DNA from: Sphingobacterium faecale
GTDB taxonomy: Bacteria > Bacteroidota > Bacteroidia > Sphingobacteriales > Sphingobacteriaceae
Assembly: GCF_016746095.1 (NCBI RefSeq)
Contig: NZ_JAERTY010000002.1
Location: 1-64,000 of the forward strand
Reading direction: 5' to 3'
Length of the DNA: 64,000 nucleotides
The notes below the pieces were generated by a model. It was not told where the DNA came from and ran no database searches. It was given only the letters and a program-made list of their open reading frames with translations. Below are positions 58,218-64,000 of the stretch, in pieces (the first letter of the stretch is position 1; each line of letters begins with the position of its first letter). The position numbers and the translations under genes are program-made.

Positions 58218-58233
58218 ATTTGGCTTGCCAAAT
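58218..58233. repeat. Short palindrome upstream of mutS
   Basis: ATTTGGC (58218-58224) / GCCAAAT (58227-58233) around TT. It could end the isoaspartyl peptidase transcript, though no T-run follows. Confidence 0.3.
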
Positions 58234-58280
58234 CCCGGCAATTCTCTTATTTTTACACCTCAACAAAAAACAGATATCCA

Positions 58281-60887
58281 TTGGCAAAAGTAAAGAAAGA
58301 AACCCCGTTAATGCAGCAGTACAATACGATTAAAGCGAAGTACCCCGGGGCATTATTATTATTTCGTGTTGGTGATTTTTATGAGACTTTCGGAGAAGAT
58401 GCGATCAAAGCAGCGGGAATCCTGGGCATTGTCTTGACCAAACGAGGAAATGGATCTGAATCGGAGACTGCTCTAGCAGGTTTTCCGCATCATTCGTTGG
58501 AGACTTACCTTCCAAAGTTGGTTAGGGCAGGACAGCGTGTGGCCATCTGTGATCAATTGGAAGATCCGAAACAGACGAAGACAATCGTGAAGCGCGGTGT
58601 TACGGAATTGGTTACACCAGGAGTATCGTACAACGATAATATTGTACAGCAAAAATCCAACAATTATCTCGCCTCTGTTTTTTTTGATAAGGGGTCCATC
58701 GGCATCTCTTTTCTTGATATTTCGACGGGAGAGTTTCTCGTTGCTCAGGGAAACGCAGGATACATTGATAAACTGCTCCAAGGTTTTAAACCTACAGAAA
58801 TTATCATGCCCCGAAAACAGGCAAAAGAATTCACAACGAGTTTTGGAAGTCAGTATTACACTTATTCGTTAGACGAGTGGCCCTATACCGGAGATTATGC
58901 GGAAGAGAACCTGTTGAAGCATTTTGAAGTAAACTCGCTGAAAGGCTTTGGTGTGGATCGGATGTCTACTGCTATTATAGCGGCAGGGGTTGCATTACAC
59001 TACCTTAATGAGACGGAGCATCGAAATCTTCAACATATCTCTCACATCGCGCGTATAGAAGAAGACCGCTATATGTGGCTGGATCGATTTACTATACGTA
59101 ATTTGGAGCTTATTGGTTCTGCCAATGAAAATGCAATAACCCTGTCTGACGTATTGGATGAAACTTCCTCTCCCATGGGAGCGCGCTTGTTAAAACGATG
59201 GATTGTAATGCCCTTGAAAGATATCAAGTCTATACAAGAACGTCTTCATGTAGTCGATTATTTTCATCAGCATAAGGAGCTACGGGATGAGCTGATACGT
59301 GAGATAAAGCAGGTCGGAGATTTAGAAAGACTAATTAGTAAAATAGGTTTACAAAAAGCTAATCCAAGGGAGATTTCTCAATTAAAGCGGGCATTATATG
59401 CGGTAGAGAAGTTGAAGGGACTGACAGATGTTAAGGCGTCAGAATCCTTATCTGTGATATCCGAGCAGTTGAATCCTTGTGTACTGATCCGGGAAAAAAT
59501 TGAAAAGACACTTCAGGCCGAACCTCCGGTAGCATTGAACAAAGGAAACGTGATCGCTGATGGGATTGATGCAGACCTCGATAAATTGCGCAAGGTTGCT
59601 TTTGGTGGCAAAGATTATCTGTTGGAAATACAGCGTAGAGAGTCTGAAATTACGGGTATACCTTCACTGAAAATTGCGTTTAATAACGTATTTGGATACT
59701 ATCTGGAAGTTACCAACACCCACAAAGATAAAGTACCAACGGGATGGATCCGTAAGCAAACCCTGGTCAATGCCGAGCGGTACATAACAGAAGAGCTTAA
59801 AGAATACGAAGAGCAGATACTCGGAGCTGAAGAGAAAATACAGGCTATAGAAAATCGAATCTATGCCGAACTATTGGTCGCTATCAGCGAGTATATAAAA
59901 CCAGTACAGTTGAATGCACAGCTGATTGCAAAATTGGATGTACTCCTCAATTTTGCGATAATTGCTGAAAAGAACTATTATATAAAACCCGAGATCAGCG
60001 ACTCCAAAATTCTAGATATAAAAGGGGGGCGTCATCCTGTTATTGAAAAGAACCTTCCTTTAGGAGAAGATTACATTACGAATGATACCTTTCTTGATCC
60101 GGATACCCAACAGATTATTATTATAACCGGTCCCAATATGGCTGGTAAGTCAGCTTTATTGCGACAGACAGGATTGATTGTCCTTATGGCACAAATCGGA
60201 TGTTTCGTTCCAGCTAAGGAAGCACATATTGGACTTGTGGACAAGATATTTACCCGGGTAGGGGCGTCGGATAATCTTTCATCAGGAGAGTCCACATTTA
60301 TGGTAGAGATGAATGAGACGGCCAGTATTATGAATAATCTTTCCGATAGGAGCTTAATTTTATTAGATGAAATCGGAAGAGGGACGAGTACCTACGATGG
60401 TATTTCCATTGCGTGGGCCATTGCGGAGTTTCTACATCTTCATCCTACTGCTAGGGCAAAGACTTTGTTTGCGACACATTATCACGAGCTGAACGAGCTG
60501 AGTAACTCGATGTCTCGGATCAAAAACTTCAATGTATCTGTTAAAGAGGTTAATAATAAGGTCATTTTCTTACGCAAACTTGTCCCAGGAGGATCTGAGC
60601 ATAGTTTTGGTATACACGTCGCCAAATTGGCAGGCATGCCCCCAAAATTGATCGGTCGTGCTTCGGAGATTTTGAAAAGACTGGAACAGGAACGTACCGG
60701 TGGAGAGAAAATAAAAGATAGTATGCGTAAGATTCAAAAACAGGCTTATCAACTACAGATGTTTTCCATAGATGATCCTATTTTAGAGAAAATAAGGGAT
60801 ATGTTGAATAATCTAGATGTAAACACCTTGACACCTGTGGAAGCACTGATGAAGCTGGACGAGATACAGCGTCTTTTAAAGAATTAA
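58281..60887 (+). CDS. mutS: DNA mismatch repair protein MutS
   Basis: 868 residues. Recognises mismatches and starts repair. The N-terminal mismatch-reading motif is [14 protein letters not shown] (F-x-E), then the connector, lever and clamp domains, and the ATPase with Walker A GPNMAGKS (about 617-624), Walker [18 protein letters not shown] and a C-terminal dimer helix. The start is TTG at 58281: the resulting opening [15 protein letters not shown] fits the family better than the internal Met11. The 3' end overlaps the convergent barrel gene by 4 nt. Confidence 0.96.
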   Translation: MAKVKKETPLMQQYNTIKAKYPGALLLFRVGDFYETFGEDAIKAAGILGIVLTKRGNGSESETALAGFPHHSLETYLPKLVRAGQRVAICDQLEDPKQTKTIVKRGVTELVTPGVSYNDNIVQQKSNNYLASVFFDKGSIGISFLDISTGEFLVAQGNAGYIDKLLQGFKPTEIIMPRKQAKEFTTSFGSQYYTYSLDEWPYTGDYAEENLLKHFEVNSLKGFGVDRMSTAIIAAGVALHYLNETEHRNLQHISHIARIEEDRYMWLDRFTIRNLELIGSANENAITLSDVLDETSSPMGARLLKRWIVMPLKDIKSIQERLHVVDYFHQHKELRDELIREIKQVGDLERLISKIGLQKANPREISQLKRALYAVEKLKGLTDVKASESLSVISEQLNPCVLIREKIEKTLQAEPPVALNKGNVIADGIDADLDKLRKVAFGGKDYLLEIQRRESEITGIPSLKIAFNNVFGYYLEVTNTHKDKVPTGWIRKQTLVNAERYITEELKEYEEQILGAEEKIQAIENRIYAELLVAISEYIKPVQLNAQLIAKLDVLLNFAIIAEKNYYIKPEISDSKILDIKGGRHPVIEKNLPLGEDYITNDTFLDPDTQQIIIITGPNMAGKSALLRQTGLIVLMAQIGCFVPAKEAHIGLVDKIFTRVGASDNLSSGESTFMVEMNETASIMNNLSDRSLILLDEIGRGTSTYDGISIAWAIAEFLHLHPTARAKTLFATHYHELNELSNSMSRIKNFNVSVKEVNNKVIFLRKLVPGGSEHSFGIHVAKLAGMPPKLIGRASEILKRLEQERTGGEKIKDSMRKIQKQAYQLQMFSIDDPILEKIRDMLNNLDVNTLTPVEALMKLDEIQRLLKN

Positions 60888-61990
60888 AAACGGATAAAGA
60901 GATCTAGACTAACATAATGGCTTGGGATATTTGATTTCAATCGACTATCCCAACTATAGGGTATGAAATGGTAATTCGTCTCTAGGCCAATATAGGTTTT
61001 GCGTTTGATATGGAGCATGCTAGCAACACCAATCGAATTCTGCCAGGTATTGATGTTTTTATACGAAGTATTGCGTTCTTCGTTGCCGTACTCATCCTCT
61101 TGGTAATAGCTTTCCGATAGTCCGGTCCAAATAAATCCCAAACCGCTATTGAGTTTAGGTAAAACAATGATCTTTCCACTGTCGTAGACTTTATAACCTA
61201 TACCAAGACTTATAAAATGACTGGAACGAGGGCTTACTTCGCGAATTTCACCCTTATATTTCATGTCAAAAGGAGCCGCTTCATGAACTCTGAATTTATA
61301 GCTTAGCTCCGGGATGAACAAATTACTGAAAGGTCCCATTAAAGATAGGCCAAAAGCCGGAGCAACACCATATGCAGTATTACGCTGCAGCGGCGAAAAG
61401 ATCCCTGCGTGGACACCGATCGTGGGGGCATCTTTCATTTTATCAGCTTCTTTGATTTTATCTATAATCGGACGCTTTTTTGGTGTTTTGTCCAGTTCGT
61501 CATAGAAATTGTCAATATAATCTGCAAAAAGATAAACAATTGCGGTTTCACGAGGGTTCAATGTATAGCTTTCTGAGGATAGTAGCGCCTGTGCCTTAAG
61601 CTTTAAAAGAGAATCGACCTTATGATTCAGCGGAAAGTACTGATACTTTTCGGGATTCCGTCTATACTGCTCATTCGCCTTCTTTGAAGCAGCATCGTCA
61701 AAGCGCTGTACCAGTATATCATCATAACGGCCATCAAGATAGGCTTTGATCGATAGGTCTGTATTCTGTTGTAATACCAGCTGTTGTGTGATTTCCAATC
61801 TAAGGGCGAGTTCATTTTTATCACAGCCACCTTTTAGCGTGTTTATAATGGTTTGAAGTTGGTTAAAGTCGTTTTTGACCAATACACTTAGAAGCCGTTG
61901 AAGTGATGCCGTTACCAGCGTCTCACATCCCTGCTGCGCTAGACAATAGGGACTATAAACTAAAATGATGATAAAAAGGATAAAACGCAT
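60884..61990 (-). CDS. Putative outer-membrane beta-barrel protein, function unknown
   Basis: 368 residues. A signal peptide ([17 protein letters not shown]) is followed by a helical N-terminal half (about 25-185, rich in Leu/Lys/Glu, with two Cys at about 22 and 55) and a beta-rich C-terminal half ([62 protein letters not shown]) ending in Phe, typical of a small outer-membrane barrel. I do not recognise the family. Convergent with mutS, overlapping its stop codon by 4 nt. Confidence 0.7.
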   Translation of the reverse strand: MRFILFIIILVYSPYCLAQQGCETLVTASLQRLLSVLVKNDFNQLQTIINTLKGGCDKNELALRLEITQQLVLQQNTDLSIKAYLDGRYDDILVQRFDDAASKKANEQYRRNPEKYQYFPLNHKVDSLLKLKAQALLSSESYTLNPRETAIVYLFADYIDNFYDELDKTPKKRPIIDKIKEADKMKDAPTIGVHAGIFSPLQRNTAYGVAPAFGLSLMGPFSNLFIPELSYKFRVHEAAPFDMKYKGEIREVSPRSSHFISLGIGYKVYDSGKIIVLPKLNSGLGFIWTGLSESYYQEDEYGNEERNTSYKNINTWQNSIGVASMLHIKRKTYIGLETNYHFIPYSWDSRLKSNIPSHYVSLDLFIRF

Positions 61991-62059
61991 AATTTGAAGT
62001 TTATAAATATCTCAGCCAAAGTACTGATATTTTTCAGTATCATCAATTCAAAAAAGAGC

Positions 62060-62067
62060 TACCTTTG
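62060..62067 (+). promoter_or_regulatory. -7 box very close to the trmN6 start
   Basis: TACCTTTG, an exact match, ends 6 nt before the ATG at 62074. Transcription would start at or next to the start codon. Confidence 0.45.
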
Positions 62068-62073
62068 CCCTTC

Positions 62074-62781
62074 ATGGGGGAAGTATTCAAATTTAAAGAA
62101 TTCGAGGTCAATCAGGAAGGTTGCGCAATGAAAATAAATACGGATGGTGTTTTATTGGGTGCAATGGTAGATAGTGACAAGCCCTCTCGTATTTTAGATG
62201 TCGGCTCCGGGACAGGTGTGATTGCCTTAATGCTGGCTCAACGATTTCCAAACGCTATGGTCGATGCAGTAGATATTGATCAGACGGCTTACAGGCGGAC
62301 CCTCGAGAACTTCCAGGTATCTCCATTTGCGGCACGCATGTCTGCTCGATATGGGGACTTTGAAATAGATGGTGAACAGGAGATATATGATCTGATTGTT
62401 GCTAATCCTCCCTTCTATATTAATGCCTTGCATAATCCTGATACGCGAAAGCGTCTTGCTAGGCATACGGATTTAGATTTTTTTAAACGCCTCATAGCCT
62501 TTGCTAGCAGAAACCTTTCTCCAAGAGGCACCCTTCAGCTGATTGTTCCTATCGATGTAAGTAAGGATATTTTACCCTATACGGACAGCGAAGGATTATT
62601 CCTGGTAAAGGAGGTCTGTATTCGCTCATTTGACTATAGTGAACCAATTCGCAAAATTATGGTTTTTAGTAATGCGAATCGTCAGACAGAAGAAAGTATA
62701 GATTTTGTTATTTACCAAGAGAAGGGAATTTACTCGGATGGATACCGGGATATATTGAAACCTTTTTTTATTGCGTTTTAA
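62074..62781 (+). CDS. trmN6: tRNA1(Val) (adenine(37)-N6)-methyltransferase, TrmN6/YfiC
   Basis: 235 residues from ATG 62074; TTG 62065 is part of the -7 box and is rejected. Methylates N6 of A37 in tRNA1-Val in E. coli. SAM-binding motif I ILDVGSGTGVIALML and the amino-methyltransferase motif N111-PPF (LIVANPPFYINALHNPD) are present, with the short KFKEFEVNQEGCAMKINTDGVLLG N-terminus typical of the family (seen in parts). Confidence 0.93.
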   Translation: MGEVFKFKEFEVNQEGCAMKINTDGVLLGAMVDSDKPSRILDVGSGTGVIALMLAQRFPNAMVDAVDIDQTAYRRTLENFQVSPFAARMSARYGDFEIDGEQEIYDLIVANPPFYINALHNPDTRKRLARHTDLDFFKRLIAFASRNLSPRGTLQLIVPIDVSKDILPYTDSEGLFLVKEVCIRSFDYSEPIRKIMVFSNANRQTEESIDFVIYQEKGIYSDGYRDILKPFFIAF

Positions 62782-62847
62782 AAATATTAGAGGCCATGGG
62801 TATGTTAATCATAGCATACACGGAATGCATAAACGAATCATTGAGCG

Positions 62848-63342
62848 ATGAAAAAGATAGGATTGTTGTCCGATACACATAGTTACCTAGATGATGCTGT
62901 TTTTAATCACTTTGAACACTGTGATGAAGTCTGGCATGCGGGAGATTTTGGAAGTGTGGAAGTACTGGATAAGCTAAAGAAGTTTAAACCATTTAGAGGC
63001 GTGTATGGAAATATAGATGGAAAGGATATTCGAACAGAATGTCCGGAGCACTTACGTTTCGATTGCGAAGGTGTAGATGTGTGGATGACGCATATCGGAG
63101 GATATCCTGGTCGATACGCTCCAGTGATAAAGGCCGATCTTATTAAGAATCCTCCTAAATTATTTATTTGTGGACACTCCCATATTTTAAAGGTACAATA
63201 TGATCCTAAGCTGGCTTTACTGCATTTAAACCCCGGTGCAGCGGGAAAACAAGGCTGGCATAAGGTAAGAACATTGATGCGTTTCGATCTTGATTTAGGT
63301 GAAATTAAAAATTTGGAAATAATAGAGTTGTTTAATCGGTAA
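62848..63342 (+). CDS. YfcE/MJ0936-type metallophosphoesterase
   Basis: 164 residues. Calcineurin-like phosphodiesterase with the two-metal motifs D9-x-H11 (LLSDTHSY), GD33 (HAGDFG), GN55-ID (VYGNIDG), TH (MTHIGG) and GHSH (about 108-111). Family members hydrolyse phosphodiesters in vitro; the physiological substrate is unknown. The fbp promoter begins inside its last codons. Confidence 0.92.
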   Translation: MKKIGLLSDTHSYLDDAVFNHFEHCDEVWHAGDFGSVEVLDKLKKFKPFRGVYGNIDGKDIRTECPEHLRFDCEGVDVWMTHIGGYPGRYAPVIKADLIKNPPKLFICGHSHILKVQYDPKLALLHLNPGAAGKQGWHKVRTLMRFDLDLGEIKNLEIIELFNR

Positions 63343-63359
63343 ATATTTTCATATTTTTG
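63328..63359 (+). promoter_or_regulatory. Putative fbp promoter
   Basis: TTG (63328-63330), a 21-nt spacer and TATTTTTG (63352-63359), about 20 bp before the fbp ATG. The -33 element lies inside the 3' end of the upstream gene. Confidence 0.6.
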
Positions 63360-63378
63360 TTTTTTATAAAAATAAATT

Positions 63379-64000
63379 ATGAAATCCTTAAAAACTTTAG
63401 GTCAGTTTATTATTGAAAAACAAACGGATTTTCCTTACGCTAAAGGAGAATTGTCCCGATTGTTACGCGATATCGGAATCGCAGCTAAGATTGTCAACCG
63501 TGAGGTCAACAAAGCAGGCTTGGTAGATATTTTGGGTACGGTGGGTGATACCAACGTATTTGGCGAAAATCAAAAAAAACTTGACGTTTATGCCGATGAA
63601 CAGTTTATAGCAGCACTAAAAGATGGAGGGGAGTGCTGTTTTGTAGCCTCTGAAGAACAAGAAGAGGGGGTGGAGTTGACCGATACGGGGATTTCTAAAA
63701 ATGCCAAGTATATCGTGTGTATAGATCCATTGGATGGTAGCTCCAATATAGAAGTCAATGTCTCTGTAGGAACTATATTTTCAATCTACCGTAGAATCAG
63801 TCAGGTAGGAGAGGCTCTGACCCAGCAAGACTTATTACAAACGGGATTACGGCAAGTCGCAGCGGGCTACATTATCTATGGCTCTTCTACGATGCTTGTC
63901 TATACGACAGGAAAGGGAGTGAATGGATTTACGTTAGATCCATCTATAGGTGAGTTCTGCTTATCGCATCCAAATATGAAAATTCCGCAGCAAGGACATA
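63379..64000 (+). CDS. fbp: Fructose-1,6-bisphosphatase class 1 (3' end missing)
   Basis: The first 207 codons are visible; the frame is open at the window end. Hydrolyses fructose 1,6-bisphosphate to fructose 6-phosphate in gluconeogenesis. The start [21 protein letters not shown] (in part), [24 protein letters not shown], the acidic SEEQEEG segment and the metal/phosphate motif [19 protein letters not shown] mark class 1 FBPase. It has its own well-formed promoter. Confidence 0.95.
   Translation, partial: MKSLKTLGQFIIEKQTDFPYAKGELSRLLRDIGIAAKIVNREVNKAGLVDILGTVGDTNVFGENQKKLDVYADEQFIAALKDGGECCFVASEEQEEGVELTDTGISKNAKYIVCIDPLDGSSNIEVNVSVGTIFSIYRRISQVGEALTQQDLLQTGLRQVAAGYIIYGSSTMLVYTTGKGVNGFTLDPSIGEFCLSHPNMKIPQQGH

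Overview
The window looks like a chromosomal segment from a member of the Bacteroidota, most likely of the Sphingobacteriaceae (Sphingobacterium/Pedobacter type). The reasons are: type IX secretion/gliding genes (sprA, gldJ, a porW/sprE homologue, a PorP/SprF protein, a PorE-like OmpA protein and a giant adhesin with a CHU/type-B C-terminal domain); a SusC/SusD pair; many upstream regions carrying the Bacteroidota -7 box TAnnTTTG; and moderately AT-rich DNA with mostly housekeeping genes. Genus-level placement is inference.

Layout. 1-6081: the 3' end of a giant repeat adhesin, then PorP/SprF and a TPR-PD40-OmpA protein (a type IX secretion/adhesin operon). 6082-8837: a TPR-transmembrane-HTH regulator behind a nested inverted repeat, and a WD40 protein. 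8873-21036 (minus strand): msrC, sprA, ruvA, maeB and dacB. 21174-24676: pepP, a Tat-exported glycosylasparaginase and cutC. 24693-32822 (minus): a glycan-use operon (ROK regulator, SusC, SusD, GH29 fucosidase), with a divergent NagX/HGSNAT-like membrane protein at 33140-34351. 34468-37124: rpsO and pnp. 37503-39008 (minus): gldJ. 39283-47308: ispF, then a tight porW/sprE-mrcA-uvrC cluster. 47407-48285 (minus): era. 48402-49572: a tRNA-fMet array with decayed GIY-YIG genes. 49718-53434: der, cysS and a SnoaL-like exported protein. 53488-64000: surA, a lactonase-family propeller, mtgA, an isoaspartyl peptidase, mutS, an outer-membrane barrel of unknown function, trmN6, a phosphodiesterase and the 5' part of fbp.

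How the genes work together. Three themes recur: type IX secretion and its cargo; envelope building (two GT51 enzymes, PBP4, SurA); and capture of a fucosylated, probably N-linked glycan. For the last, fucosidase, SusCD, ROK and NagX-like genes lie next to a glycosylasparaginase that cleaves the GlcNAc-Asn bond.

The most unusual region is 48402-49572. It holds three intact initiator tRNA genes, one decayed tRNA gene, and two exact 354-bp repeat units. Each unit begins with the 3' end of the tRNA-fMet gene plus its terminator, carries a small single-domain GIY-YIG nuclease gene broken by its own independent indel, and ends in a 16-bp palindrome abutting the next tRNA 3' end. A third unit is truncated. 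This architecture resembles a minimal element using a tRNA 3' end as its repeat boundary; mobility is a hypothesis.
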